Assembly: GCF_003352065.1 (NCBI RefSeq)
Contig: NZ_CP025803.1
Location: 3,774,001 to 3,838,000, forward strand
Source of the DNA: Sulfitobacter sp. SK011
GTDB taxonomy: Bacteria > Pseudomonadota > Alphaproteobacteria > Rhodobacterales > Rhodobacteraceae
Direction of reading: 5' to 3'
Length of the DNA stretch: 64,000 bases
Below the pieces are notes generated by a model that was given only the letters and a program-made list of their open reading frames with translations, did no database searches and was not told where the DNA came from. Made by a program: the position numbers and the translations under genes. Below are positions 1 to 8,493 of this stretch, piece after piece; the stretch's first letter is position 1, and every line of letters starts with the position of its first letter.

Positions 1-234
1 CACCTGCGGATTGGCCAACCGGATACGCCGGTTGCGCGCCTCGGACACATCCACCACGGCCAGTTGCTGCATCACACCGATCTGCGGCGCACCAAGACCG
101 ACACCGGGCATCGCATCCATGGTGTCGATCATATCCTCCCAGATACCGCGCACTTCATCGGTGATCTGCGGCACCTCGGCGGCCTTTGTCCTGAGCCGTT
201 TGTCAGGCCACGGGAGGCAGCGCCGCACAGTCAT
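1..234 (-). CDS. def: Peptide deformylase paralogue, C-terminus beyond the left edge
   Basis: Peptide deformylases remove the formyl group from the N-terminus of nascent proteins. Only the first 78 residues are in the window. Motif I reads GVGLGAPQ at residues 44-51, one Ala-to-Gly change from the usual GxGLAAPQ; the EGCLS and HExxH motifs lie outside. The ATG (232-234) overlaps the TGA of the next def gene as ATGA, so this is the third of three translationally coupled def genes read leftward. Whether it is catalytically active cannot be judged from this part. Confidence 0.85.
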   Translation of the reverse strand, partial: MTVRRCLPWPDKRLRTKAAEVPQITDEVRGIWEDMIDTMDAMPGVGLGAPQIGVMQQLAVVDVSEARNRRIRLANPQV

Positions 235-728
235 TGCGCATGATACTCCGCAATCAGGGCATTCCGTTCGTCGGCACCCAGATGGTCAAAGGTCACGACC
301 CCATCCAGATGATCCAATTCATGCTGCACGCAAGCCGCTGCAAACCCTTCAAAGCTCTGCACATAGCGCCCGCCATTAAGGCCCGTCCACACCATCTGCA
401 CCTGCGCAGGGCGGCTGATGTCAGCGGCGACACCCGGGATGCTCAAGCAGCCTTCGCTGTTGGTCGCCCGCTCGTCGCTCACTTCCTGCAACATCGGATT
501 GAGGCAAACAATCGGATCAGGCTTGCCCTCTTTCCACCCTGTATCCATCACAAATATGCGCTGCATTGCGCCCACCTGCGGCCCCGCCAAGCCGCGCCCC
601 GGTGCGGCATACATTGTCTCAAGCATGTCGGCGGCCAGTTTTTCGATTTCAGGGGTAATCTGAGTGATCGGCGCACAGGTTTCCGCCAGACGTGGGTCCG
701 GCCACTTCAGTATCGGCAGAACGCTCAT
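231..728 (-). CDS. def: Peptide deformylase, second copy
   Basis: A 165-residue cytoplasmic metalloenzyme for N-formyl-methionine deformylation. All three family motifs are present: GRGLAGPQ at 44-51 (Arg and Gly deviate from GxGLAAPQ), EGCLS at 92-96 with the metal-binding Cys, and QHELDH at 135-140 with the two metal His and the catalytic Glu. The length fits the family. The start ATG overlaps the stop of the upstream def copy (ATGA), and its own stop overlaps the next def copy. It is the middle gene of a def triplet; the slightly altered motif I suggests a diverged paralogue, possibly of different specificity. Confidence 0.9.
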   Translation of the reverse strand: MSVLPILKWPDPRLAETCAPITQITPEIEKLAADMLETMYAAPGRGLAGPQVGAMQRIFVMDTGWKEGKPDPIVCLNPMLQEVSDERATNSEGCLSIPGVAADISRPAQVQMVWTGLNGGRYVQSFEGFAAACVQHELDHLDGVVTFDHLGADERNALIAEYHAQ

Positions 729-1243
729 CCGCGCGCCAACTCGCGTTTGAGCTTCACCATCTTGCGGGTGATCATCTGACGCCGCAGCGGTTTGAGGTAG
801 TCGATGAACAGCTTGCCATCTAGATGGTCAATCTCATGCTGCACGCAGGTCGCCCACAACTTGGTGAATGTATCAGTTACTTCCTTGCCGTTCCGATCAA
901 TCCAACGCACATCAACCTCGGCTGGCCGTGTCACATCGGCAAACTGCTCCGGGATCGACAAACACCCTTCTTCATAGGTGTTCAGATCGTCCGATGATGC
1001 GATCACTTCGGGATTGAACATGATCATGGGGCGCGGGGCCTCGCCCTCTTCCTTTACACAATCAAGCACGATCAGGCGGGTTAAAACGCCAACCTGAGGG
1101 GCCGCCAAGCCAACGCCGGGTGCCTCATACATCGTGGTCAGCATATCATCGCCCAAAAGGCGCAATTCATCCGTCAGGTCCGTGACAGGTGCGCAGGCTT
1201 TCTTGAGCCGGGGGTCGGGGTGCAAGAGAATGGTACGTTTCAT
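725..1243 (-). CDS. def: Peptide deformylase, canonical copy
   Basis: A 172-residue peptide deformylase with textbook motifs: GVGLAAPQ (43-50), EGCLS (92-96) and QHEIDH (135-140). It is the first gene of the leftward def operon and the most canonical of the three copies, so it is the best candidate for the housekeeping enzyme. In related bacteria such genes commonly sit with fmt, which would lie beyond the left edge here (not seen). Start ATG at 1241-1243; the intergenic gap to the divergent aminotransferase is about 100 bp and should hold both promoters. Confidence 0.95.
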   Translation of the reverse strand: MKRTILLHPDPRLKKACAPVTDLTDELRLLGDDMLTTMYEAPGVGLAAPQVGVLTRLIVLDCVKEEGEAPRPMIMFNPEVIASSDDLNTYEEGCLSIPEQFADVTRPAEVDVRWIDRNGKEVTDTFTKLWATCVQHEIDHLDGKLFIDYLKPLRRQMITRKMVKLKRELARG

Positions 1244-1340
1244 GAGCGTGATTTATGCAATGCCTGCACAGACTGCAACCGGGGGCTTGCAGTGCCCGCG
1301 TTTCTGGGTAGCTTGGCGCGCAACGTCACAGGAGGCCTTA

Positions 1341-2516
1341 ATGAGTTTTGACCAGATCATTGATCGGCGCGGTACCGATTCGAGCAAATGGGACCTGATG
1401 GAATCCTTTTCGGGCGTATCCCCCCGGGACGGCATCCCGATGTGGGTCGCAGATATGGATTTTGCCGCCCCCGATTTTCTGCAGGATGCCGTGCACGGCC
1501 TTCTTGAAAAAGCGAATTACGGCTATTTCAGCGGCATGGAAACGTATCAGGACGCCGTCAAATGGTGGATGCATCATCGCCACAACTGGTCAGTGGAAGC
1601 GGATTGGATGTTTGTCACATACGGTCTGGGCAACGGCATCGCCATGACGTTGCACGCGTTCAGCGCGCCGGGCGACGGGGTTGTGACCTTTACACCCGTC
1701 TATCACGAATTCGCCGCCAAGATCGCCAAGACAGGCCGCGTGAACACGCAACTGCCGCTGACCGTTCAGGCGGATGGTACCTATGCTATGGATTTCGACG
1801 CCTATGATGCGCTGTTGACCGGGAATGAAAAAATCGTCCTGATCAGTTCCCCGCACAATCCTGCCGGGCGGGTCTGGTCACAAGACGAACTTACGGCGCT
1901 AGCGGACTTTTGCACACGTCACGATCTGCTGCTGGTGTCAGACGAGATTCACCATGACCTCATCCTGCCGGGGCACACATTTTTGCCGACCCATGTGGCG
2001 GTGCCACAGATTACCGACCGGCTGATCACCATGACCTCCGGCTCCAAGACCTTTAACATTGCGGGTGCCCGTACCGGCTGCGTGATGATCCCCGATCCTG
2101 ACCTGCGCGCCCGTTTTGGCGCGTTCTACCGCAGCCTTGATATCAGCCCAAACCTGTTGGGCATTACCCTGACCCGTGCCGCCTATTCCCCGGCAGGGGC
2201 GCTCTGGGTTGATGGGCTGGTGGCCTATCTTGATCGCAATGCGACCCTGTTCAATGACCGGATAAACGCCATCCCCGGCGTGCGCGCAATGCCGATGCAA
2301 TCGACCTATCTTGCATGGGTGGATTTTGCGGACACCGGCATGACGTCAGATGAGATTCTAGACCGCATTCATCGCGACGCGCGGATTGCCCCAACACCGG
2401 GCAGCGGCCTTGGCAAGGGCGGCGAAAGCTTCATGCGTTTCAACATCGCCACTCCGCGCGCCCGGCTCGAAGAAGCCTGCGACCGGTTGGCCGACGCGTT
2501 CAAAGACCTGCAGTAA
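1341..2516 (+). CDS. MalY/PatB-type aminotransferase (putative C-S lyase)
   Basis: A 391-residue fold-type I PLP enzyme. The PLP lysine is in SGSKTFNIAG at about residue 235, and the sequence ISSPHNPAGRVW is the Asn-Pro cofactor-binding region typical of the family. The N-terminal MWVADMDF region is characteristic of the MalY/PatB subgroup, which includes cystathionine beta-lyases that release thiol, pyruvate and ammonia. An open frame extends upstream to 1134, but the ATG at 1341 is preceded by GGAGG (1331-1335) and gives the usual family length. It is divergent from the def operon. The exact substrate cannot be told from sequence. Confidence 0.88.
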   Translation: MSFDQIIDRRGTDSSKWDLMESFSGVSPRDGIPMWVADMDFAAPDFLQDAVHGLLEKANYGYFSGMETYQDAVKWWMHHRHNWSVEADWMFVTYGLGNGIAMTLHAFSAPGDGVVTFTPVYHEFAAKIAKTGRVNTQLPLTVQADGTYAMDFDAYDALLTGNEKIVLISSPHNPAGRVWSQDELTALADFCTRHDLLLVSDEIHHDLILPGHTFLPTHVAVPQITDRLITMTSGSKTFNIAGARTGCVMIPDPDLRARFGAFYRSLDISPNLLGITLTRAAYSPAGALWVDGLVAYLDRNATLFNDRINAIPGVRAMPMQSTYLAWVDFADTGMTSDEILDRIHRDARIAPTPGSGLGKGGESFMRFNIATPRARLEEACDRLADAFKDLQ

Positions 2517-2559
2517 CCGACTTTTGGCGAGGCGAAGTCAGCCCCGCCTCAGATCGTCT

Positions 2560-2913
2560 TTACCGGCCATCCGTGATCAGGCCGACAGGCGCGTTCGCCA
2601 GCTTCTCAAAATCCAATGCCGCTGATTGAGCGACGGCAGTGGCGCGTTTGAATTCATACTGCATTTCGCCTGCCTCCTCTTCGCCTGCAACAATGAGACA
2701 CTGGAACAAATGGTTCGCCCCATCGTAAAGATCGACGAGCCCGCGCAGGTGCGGCGCATCCTCTGCCGCAACGGCAAATCCCGTTTTCCACATCCGCAGA
2801 ACCGGGTGCATCTGTCCGTCCACATTGATCCGCAATCGCGATGCTTTGCGCAGCCCGGCCAGACGTGCCGCATCCAATCCTGCCTGAATTTCTTTTGAAA
2901 AAACCGTTTCCAT
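2560..2913 (-). CDS. Hypothetical protein, possibly PilZ-like barrel
   Basis: A 117-residue soluble protein without signal peptide or membrane segment. The first 30 residues are Lys/Arg-rich and probably helical; the middle (about 30-95) alternates short hydrophobic strands (VLRMWKTGFAV, LVDLYDGANHLFQCLIV, MQYEFKRAT) in a pattern that resembles a PilZ-like beta barrel. The c-di-GMP motifs of true PilZ domains (RxxxR and D/NxSxxG) are not seen, so nucleotide binding is not claimed. It converges on the PatB-like gene and has its own start ATG at 2911-2913. I recognise the type from other Rhodobacterales only as a conserved hypothetical. Confidence 0.6.
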   Translation of the reverse strand: METVFSKEIQAGLDAARLAGLRKASRLRINVDGQMHPVLRMWKTGFAVAAEDAPHLRGLVDLYDGANHLFQCLIVAGEEEAGEMQYEFKRATAVAQSAALDFEKLANAPVGLITDGR

Positions 2914-3082
2914 CGTTACCCCCTAAATAGGTCTAAGCTGCCCTAATCAGCCCTAAATTCAAGTTAATTTTTTATTACAAGCTATGAGTGTGCATTCACG
3001 AACGCCTGCTGCGCGGCGTGAATCTTGGACGTCAGCCGATGAATACTCTACATATGGCGGGATAATTGAGGAGATAGACAAG

Positions 3083-4057
3083 ATGGGGCTGTTGGTTGAC
3101 GGCGTTTGGCAGGATCAGTGGTACGATACCAAATCTTCAGACGGGAAATTTGAACGTGCACAGGCACAGTTTCGCAACTGGGTCACAGTGGACGGCAGCG
3201 CCGGTTCCTCAGGAAAAAGTGGCTTCAAAGCAGAATCAGGGCGATATCACCTCTATGTCAGCCATGCCTGCCCCTGGGCGCATCGCACGCTGATTTTCCG
3301 CCAGATCAAGGATCTGACATCGCACATCGACGTCTCTGTCGTGCATCCCGACATGCTGGGCGAAGGCTGGACATTCAAGACGGATGACAAAGGGGCCACC
3401 GGGGATCGCTTGTTCGATCTGCCGTATGCACGCGACATCTATACCAAGGCTGATCCAGAATTTTCTGGCCGCGTGACCGTGCCCGTGCTGTGGGACACCG
3501 ACCAGAATACCATCGTCTCCAACGAAAGCTCTGAAATCATTCGCATGTTCAATTCCGCGTTTGACAGCATCACAGGCAATACAGAGGACTATTGGCCTGG
3601 CAGCCTGCGGTCCAAAATCGCCCCGGTGAATGACCGCATCTATGACACGCTGAACAATGGTGTGTACAAATGCGGCTTCGCAACCTCGCAAAGCGCATAC
3701 GACGCTGCGGTTCATCCCTTGTTTGAAACTCTGGATTGGCTCGAAGGCATCCTGTCAGAGAACAGATACCTGATTGGTGACAGGCTGACCGAGGCGGATT
3801 GGCGTTTATTCACCACACTTGTGCGGTTTGATCCGGTCTATCATCTGCATTTCAAATGCAACCGGGCCCGTATCATAGATTACCCCAACTTATGGGCCTA
3901 CACCCGCGAGCTCTATCAATGGCCCGGCGTGGCGCAGACCGTCAATTTTGACCATATTGTCCGGCATTACCACTACAGCCACGAGACCATTAACCCAAAC
4001 CGGATCATCCCGATCAATCCGGCCTTGGATTTTGACGCACCACACGGGCGCGGATGA
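3083..4057 (+). CDS. Glutathionyl-hydroquinone reductase (Xi-class GST)
   Basis: A 324-residue protein of the ECM4/YqjG family, which reduces glutathionyl-hydroquinones to hydroquinones using glutathione. The catalytic Cys lies in SHACPWAHR at about residue 62, the class signature; an N-terminal thioredoxin-like half is followed by the all-helical GST half, and the length is usual for the class. The frame is open from 2984, but the ATG at 3083 follows GAGGAG (3067-3072) and matches family N-termini. It stands alone between reverse-strand genes. The link to the aromatic catabolic clusters farther right (quinone detoxification) is only a suggestion. Confidence 0.88.
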   Translation: MGLLVDGVWQDQWYDTKSSDGKFERAQAQFRNWVTVDGSAGSSGKSGFKAESGRYHLYVSHACPWAHRTLIFRQIKDLTSHIDVSVVHPDMLGEGWTFKTDDKGATGDRLFDLPYARDIYTKADPEFSGRVTVPVLWDTDQNTIVSNESSEIIRMFNSAFDSITGNTEDYWPGSLRSKIAPVNDRIYDTLNNGVYKCGFATSQSAYDAAVHPLFETLDWLEGILSENRYLIGDRLTEADWRLFTTLVRFDPVYHLHFKCNRARIIDYPNLWAYTRELYQWPGVAQTVNFDHIVRHYHYSHETINPNRIIPINPALDFDAPHGRG

Positions 4058-4066
4058 AAACCGCTC

Positions 4067-4489
4067 TCAGCTGTCTTCTGATCCGTAATGCGCAACCATA
4101 GCCGCCAAATCATCTGGCGGCGTCGCCAGGGGCAGGAACGCCCTTGCATTCGCCGAGTGCGCAAAGATTGATCCATCTGAGAAGAACGTCGTGTTGGTCA
4201 CAAAAATGACCCGCGCATCAGGCTGCCGATAATTCGCATAGTCGGCGACAGCAAGCGCCGATCCATCCTCAAGCACCAAATCCAGAATGATAATATCTGT
4301 GTCCTTTTCCGCGAGAAAAGCAATCGCGCCGTCCTGGGTTTCGGTTTTCGACACCCACATACCCTGACGTTCCAGATGCCGCTGCCATAGCCCAGCCAAC
4401 TCTGGCTGGCTCTCAACAATCAGAACACGCAGTTGGGTTTCCAAGGACACCGTTTTCCCAATCTTTAAACAAAGGCAACTGATAAACAC
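4067..4489 (-). CDS. Degenerate receiver-domain protein
   Basis: About 125-140 residues with the receiver fold of response regulators and no output domain. LRVLIVESQPELAG is strand 1, and ILDLVLEDGSAL carries the Asp that would be phosphorylated. The usual acidic pair near strand 1 is reduced to a single Glu (VES), and the conserved Lys before Pro at the end of strand 5 is replaced (FLPLATP). It may therefore not be phosphorylated normally. There is no ATG: GTG at 4487-4489 or GTG at 4448-4450 are possible starts. No kinase gene is nearby. Confidence 0.7.
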   Translation of the reverse strand: MFISCLCLKIGKTVSLETQLRVLIVESQPELAGLWQRHLERQGMWVSKTETQDGAIAFLAEKDTDIIILDLVLEDGSALAVADYANYRQPDARVIFVTNTTFFSDGSIFAHSANARAFLPLATPPDDLAAMVAHYGSEDS

Positions 4490-4500
4490 GATAGTTCAAA

Positions 4501-4545
4501 AACTTAACAAACAGTAAAGTTTCCACTAAGGAACTTAACAAACAG
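4501..4545. repeat. Direct repeat AACTTAACAAACAG x2
   Basis: The 14-mer AACTTAACAAACAG occurs at 4501-4514 and again at 4532-4545, spaced exactly 31 bp (about three helical turns). It sits between the receiver gene (reverse) and cobC (forward), where both promoters must lie. Same-face spacing suggests a dimeric regulator binding site, but the regulator is unknown. Confidence 0.6.
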
Positions 4546-4636
4546 GAAGGCCCTTGAACAAGCGGCATTTTTCCGCTCTTTGCAATCCGTCATTCTGGCT
4601 CAATTTGGCCTATGTCCCGACGAAAGGTAGTGCACG

Positions 4637-5584
4637 TTGGACAATCTCAAACGCGACCATGGTGGCGGTGTGGATGCTGCCGCAGCCGCATTTGGTGGGG
4701 CGCGTGAAGATTGGCTGGACCTGTCCACTGGCATTAATCCGGTCCCCTACCCACGCCCAACCATCGCAGACGATGCATGGGTTTCCTTGCCCGATCAGGC
4801 CGCACGCGATGCGATCGAAACGGCCGCGCGCGAATTTTGGAATGTGCCGGAAACGGCGGCGGTTCTTGCGGTTCCTGGTGCGTCTTCGGCCATCGCCCAG
4901 ATCCCGCGATTGGCGCAGGCGGGCGACGTCCACATCCCCGGCCCGACCTATAACGAACACGCCGCCAGTTTCGCCGCCACCGGATGGCGCGTGACCCAAT
5001 CGCCTGACACCGCCTCAGCATCGATTCATGTTCACCCCAACAACCCCGATGGCCGTGAATGGCGTGCCAAAGATATACGCGGCGCACTGCGAATTATCGA
5101 CGAAAGCTTTTGTGATGTGATCCCCGATGCGACACTGATTTCCGAGGCCACGCAGCCCGGCACGCTGATCCTGAAAAGTTTCGGCAAGTTCTGGGGGCTG
5201 GCTGGCCTACGGCTCGGTTTTGTCATCGGCGATCCGGTGCTTGTTGAACGCTTGGGTGCAATGCTCGGACCATGGGCCGTTGCCGGGCCTGCGTTGACCA
5301 TTGGCACGGCGGCCCTGCGCAACAGCGATTGGGCCGCTGCCACACGTACGCGTCTGCAACAAGATGCGGATCGCCTGGATCAATTGGTTTTGAAAAAGGA
5401 CGCAAGACTGGTTGGCGGGACCTCGCTTTTCCGGCTCTACGAGGTCGCGGATGCCGCCCAATGGCAACACACACTTGCCCACCATCACATCTGGTCGCGG
5501 ATATTTCCCTATAACCCAAAATGGCTGCGGCTGGGCCTGCCCGTTCCTACCGGATGGGATCGGTTGGAAGCAGCACTGGCATGA
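4637..5584 (+). CDS. cobC: Threonine-phosphate decarboxylase (CobC)
   Basis: A 315-residue PLP-dependent enzyme of the aminotransferase fold that makes (R)-1-aminopropan-2-ol phosphate, the linker of the cobalamin nucleotide loop. The N-terminus [20 protein letters not shown] and [13 protein letters not shown] are typical of CobC; the PLP Lys is in [17 protein letters not shown] and the Asn-Pro motif in HVHPNNPDG. The only suitable start is TTG at 4637, with GAAAGG at 4622-4627 as ribosome-binding site. It overlaps cobD by 4 nt. No cobalamin riboswitch was recognised upstream. Confidence 0.9.
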   Translation: MDNLKRDHGGGVDAAAAAFGGAREDWLDLSTGINPVPYPRPTIADDAWVSLPDQAARDAIETAAREFWNVPETAAVLAVPGASSAIAQIPRLAQAGDVHIPGPTYNEHAASFAATGWRVTQSPDTASASIHVHPNNPDGREWRAKDIRGALRIIDESFCDVIPDATLISEATQPGTLILKSFGKFWGLAGLRLGFVIGDPVLVERLGAMLGPWAVAGPALTIGTAALRNSDWAAATRTRLQQDADRLDQLVLKKDARLVGGTSLFRLYEVADAAQWQHTLAHHHIWSRIFPYNPKWLRLGLPVPTGWDRLEAALA

Positions 5585-6495
5585 ACACCGCATTGGTCCT
5601 GAGCCTTGCGCTGTTGCTTGATGCGATGTTGGGGGAACCCCAGTGGCTGTGGAACCGCCTGCCGCACCCGGCGGTGCTCATGGGTCGGTTGATTAACCAG
5701 TGTGATGAACGTTTCAATTCAGGACACTCGCGAAAGTTTAAAGGTTTGCTGGTGCTCTTGGCCATCATCGCCGGGGCTGGTTTTCTTGGTCAAATCCTCA
5801 GCCTTTTTGGATCCTTGGTCGAGGTTGTTGTCGTTGCCATCCTGCTGGCGCAACGGTCCCTCGTCGATCATGTGCGCGCCGTCGCTGACGGCTTGCGCCT
5901 GTCACTGACCGAAGGACGTCGTGCCGTTGCGATGATCGTCAGCCGCGACACCAACGCGATGCAGGAACCGGCCGTCGCGCGTTCCGCAATTGAAAGCGCC
6001 GCCGAAAACCTGAGTGACGGCGTGATTGCACCTGCCTTCTGGTTCCTGATTGGCGGCTTGCCCGGATTGCTGATCTACAAGATCGTGAACACCGCCGACA
6101 GCATGATCGGCTATTTGACGCCGCGCCACGCGGACTTCGGCTGGGCATCGGCCCGCATGGACGATCTGCTTAACCTGATCCCCGCCCGCCTGGCCGCTGC
6201 CTTGATTGCGCTGCCCGGCGGGGTCTTACAACGATGGCGCGGCATTCAGACCGATGCCGCCAAACACCGATCCCCCAACGCCGGCTGGCCAGAGGCCGCG
6301 ATGGCGCGTGCCATAGATGTAGCCTTGGCCGGGCCACGCAGCTATGATGGTCGGATGCAGCAATTTGCGTGGGTGAATGGTACGGGGGCGCGTATCATCG
6401 GACCTGCCGCAATCGACGCTGCCATCACCCGTCTGTGGCAGGCATGGGCGGTGATGCTGGGCATAAGCCTGACCCTCGGCCTGTTGTTAATCTAA
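5581..6495 (+). CDS. cobD: Adenosylcobinamide-phosphate synthase (CobD/CbiB)
   Basis: A 304-residue membrane protein that attaches aminopropanol (phosphate) to adenosylcobyric acid. Several hydrophobic segments are visible ([29 protein letters not shown]-terminal [15 protein letters not shown]), and the [21 protein letters not shown]-terminus and [17 protein letters not shown] motif are family signatures. The ATG sits within the ATGA overlap with cobC, so the two are translationally coupled and work in consecutive steps. bluB, for the lower ligand, is at 25 kb. Confidence 0.92.
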   Translation: MNTALVLSLALLLDAMLGEPQWLWNRLPHPAVLMGRLINQCDERFNSGHSRKFKGLLVLLAIIAGAGFLGQILSLFGSLVEVVVVAILLAQRSLVDHVRAVADGLRLSLTEGRRAVAMIVSRDTNAMQEPAVARSAIESAAENLSDGVIAPAFWFLIGGLPGLLIYKIVNTADSMIGYLTPRHADFGWASARMDDLLNLIPARLAAALIALPGGVLQRWRGIQTDAAKHRSPNAGWPEAAMARAIDVALAGPRSYDGRMQQFAWVNGTGARIIGPAAIDAAITRLWQAWAVMLGISLTLGLLLI

Positions 6496-6504
6496 AGGAC
6501 CATC

Positions 6505-7677
6505 ATGCGCCCCATTTTCTTTGCCGCTGCCCTTCTCGCAACACCCCTCACAGCCTTTGCCGACACACCCTGTGGCGGACCATTCACCACCTTTATCGAA
6601 GGTCTCAAGACCGAGGCCGCGGCGTCGGGGATTGCCCCAGGCACCGCCGATGCATTCTTGGCCAATGTCGGCTTGGATCCCTCCGTTTTGCGCGCCGATC
6701 AAAAGCAAGGCGTGTTTCAAATACCGTTCGTCGATTTTTCGCGGCGGTTGATCTCAAACGACCGGATCAACCGCGGTCGGTCAAACGGTCAAAAATATGA
6801 TGCGGTCTTTGACAGGATTGAGGCCAACTATGGCGTTGACCGGGGCGTATTGCTCGCCTTCTGGGCGTTCGAAACCGATTACGGGACCTTTCAGGGGGAT
6901 TTCAACACGGCAAACGCGCTGGTGACACTTGCCTACGATTGCCGCCGCCCGGAACTCTTCCGTCCCCAGATTTTTGCCGCGATGGAACTTTTTGCGCGTG
7001 GCGATTTTAACCCGAACACCACCACCGGTGCATGGGCTGGCGAAATTGGCATGGTCCAGATGCTGCCATACGATATCCTGGAAAATGGTGTCGATGGAGA
7101 TGGCGACGGCGTGGTGTCGCTCAAAACTTCCCCTGCGGATGCCCTCACATCGGGTGGCAAAATGTTGCAAAGCCTTGGTTGGCGGGCGGGCGAACCGTGG
7201 CTGGCAGAAGTCGTGCTGCCGCGTGATTTCGACTGGTCACAGACAGGATTGGAAACAGCCAAACCCATCTCGGAATGGTCGGCCCTCGGCGTTGAACCCC
7301 GCAATGGCCCGCTGGTTGAAGGCTTGCAGGCATCCGTGCTGATCCCGCAAGGTCGCAATGGCCCGGCCTTTATCGCCTACCCCAATTTCCGCGTTTATTT
7401 TGAATGGAACCAAAGCTTTACTTACGTCATGACCGCCGCCTATTTCGCCACGCGTTTGCAAGGGGCCAAGGTCTTAGATGCGGGCAATCCGGATACGGGA
7501 CTGGACAGCAACCAGATGAAAGCATTGCAGAACCGGTTGCAGGGCTTGGGGTATGACGTCGGTGACATTGACGGCATCCTTGGCTCTGGCACCCGTGCCG
7601 CCGTGCGCGCCGAACAGAGTCGGTTGGGCATGCCGGTGGATGGCTGGCCTACACCCGAACTCCTGTCAAAGCTCTGA
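6505..7677 (+). CDS. MltB-type lytic murein transglycosylase with peptidoglycan-binding domain
   Basis: A 390-residue exported enzyme that cleaves peptidoglycan glycan strands with formation of 1,6-anhydro ends. Residues 1-19 form a signal peptide ending at AFA. The catalytic Glu is probably in LLAFWAFETDYGTFQG (about residue 120), with the SLT-type GEIGMVQMLPYDIL region following. The last 60 residues form a PG_binding_1 domain (MKALQNRLQGLGYDVGDIDG). It starts 10 nt after cobD and is followed by the rhodanese gene at 15 nt, so a short operon is possible, though the functions differ. Confidence 0.9.
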   Translation: MRPIFFAAALLATPLTAFADTPCGGPFTTFIEGLKTEAAASGIAPGTADAFLANVGLDPSVLRADQKQGVFQIPFVDFSRRLISNDRINRGRSNGQKYDAVFDRIEANYGVDRGVLLAFWAFETDYGTFQGDFNTANALVTLAYDCRRPELFRPQIFAAMELFARGDFNPNTTTGAWAGEIGMVQMLPYDILENGVDGDGDGVVSLKTSPADALTSGGKMLQSLGWRAGEPWLAEVVLPRDFDWSQTGLETAKPISEWSALGVEPRNGPLVEGLQASVLIPQGRNGPAFIAYPNFRVYFEWNQSFTYVMTAAYFATRLQGAKVLDAGNPDTGLDSNQMKALQNRLQGLGYDVGDIDGILGSGTRAAVRAEQSRLGMPVDGWPTPELLSKL

Positions 7678-7692
7678 GACGAGGAAATTAAG

Positions 7693-8088
7693 ATGGCCCT
7701 TAAAATATCAGCCGCCCAGATGGTTGCAGATGCCCGCGCCCGGATTGAAGAGATTGAAACCAGCGATGGCATTGCGATGGTCAATGATCCAAATGTCCGG
7801 ATCGTTGACCTGCGCGACCCCCGCGAACGGGCGCGCAGCGGCTTTATCCCCGGCAGTTTTCATTGCCCGCGTGGCATGCTAGAATTTTGGGTTGATCCCG
7901 ACAGCCCCTATTTCAAAGACGTTTTTGCCGAAGACAAGAAGTTCGTCTTTCATTGCGCATCTGGCTGGCGGTCCGCCATTTCCGTGGCCACATTGCAAGA
8001 CATGGGCTTTGACGCAGCGCACCTCAAGGACGGATTCAGTGGTTGGGAAAAAGCGGGCGGGCCGGTTGAAAAGGACGCGCCCAAATAG
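7693..8088 (+). CDS. Rhodanese-like domain protein
   Basis: A 131-residue single-domain rhodanese, cytoplasmic (no signal peptide). The active-site Cys is in FHCASGWRSA, a six-residue loop of the sulfurtransferase type, and the N-terminal NVRIVDLRDPRERARSGFIPG is the CH2A-like motif. Such proteins transfer sulfane sulfur, but the acceptor is not predictable. It is 15 nt downstream of the lytic transglycosylase and convergent with the next small gene. Confidence 0.88.
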   Translation: MALKISAAQMVADARARIEEIETSDGIAMVNDPNVRIVDLRDPRERARSGFIPGSFHCPRGMLEFWVDPDSPYFKDVFAEDKKFVFHCASGWRSAISVATLQDMGFDAAHLKDGFSGWEKAGGPVEKDAPK

Positions 8089-8100
8089 CGGCTCCTACAA

Positions 8101-8451
8101 TCATCTGGGCCGCACCGGAAATCGTCCACCATCCTGCGTCAACAGCACCAAACGCCCATGGCTGCGCACGAACCGATCACATCGCGTGCGCCCGTTTACA
8201 AAGGTGACACAGACCTTGCCGTCTGGCTGCACCTCAAAATGTCCAAAAGCTGTCGCACCGCTCTGGTATGAATAGCTATAGGCACCACCCACAGAATACC
8301 GCGACTTTCCGCCCTCATAAAACGACAGACTATGACCATACGTGAGGTTGAGAACCTCGTCATGCGTCAGCGCCGTGTCGTCCTCAAGCACATCAAACCC
8401 ATCGGCAAAAACGCACGTCGGAAGCAGGGCAAGGGCCAGAACAAATCTCAT
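8101..8451 (-). CDS. Secreted hypothetical protein
   Basis: A 116-residue protein with a clear signal peptide (MRFVLALALLPTCVFA) and a mature part of about 100 residues. The mature part is rich in Tyr, Ser and Gly (SVGGAYSYSYQSG) and has two Cys flanking VTFVNGRTR that could form a disulfide in the periplasm. It ends in a basic tail. I do not recognise a named family. It is convergent with the rhodanese gene and 42 nt downstream of smc on the same strand, so it may be co-transcribed with smc. Confidence 0.65.
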   Translation of the reverse strand: MRFVLALALLPTCVFADGFDVLEDDTALTHDEVLNLTYGHSLSFYEGGKSRYSVGGAYSYSYQSGATAFGHFEVQPDGKVCVTFVNGRTRCDRFVRSHGRLVLLTQDGGRFPVRPR

Positions 8452-8493
8452 GGCAAAAGGCTACTGCCGGACACCCACAATAGCCACTGACGT

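Noticed and set aside
4546-4636. Cobalamin riboswitch before cobC
   Set aside because: No B12-box-like sequence or fitting fold was seen in the short leader.
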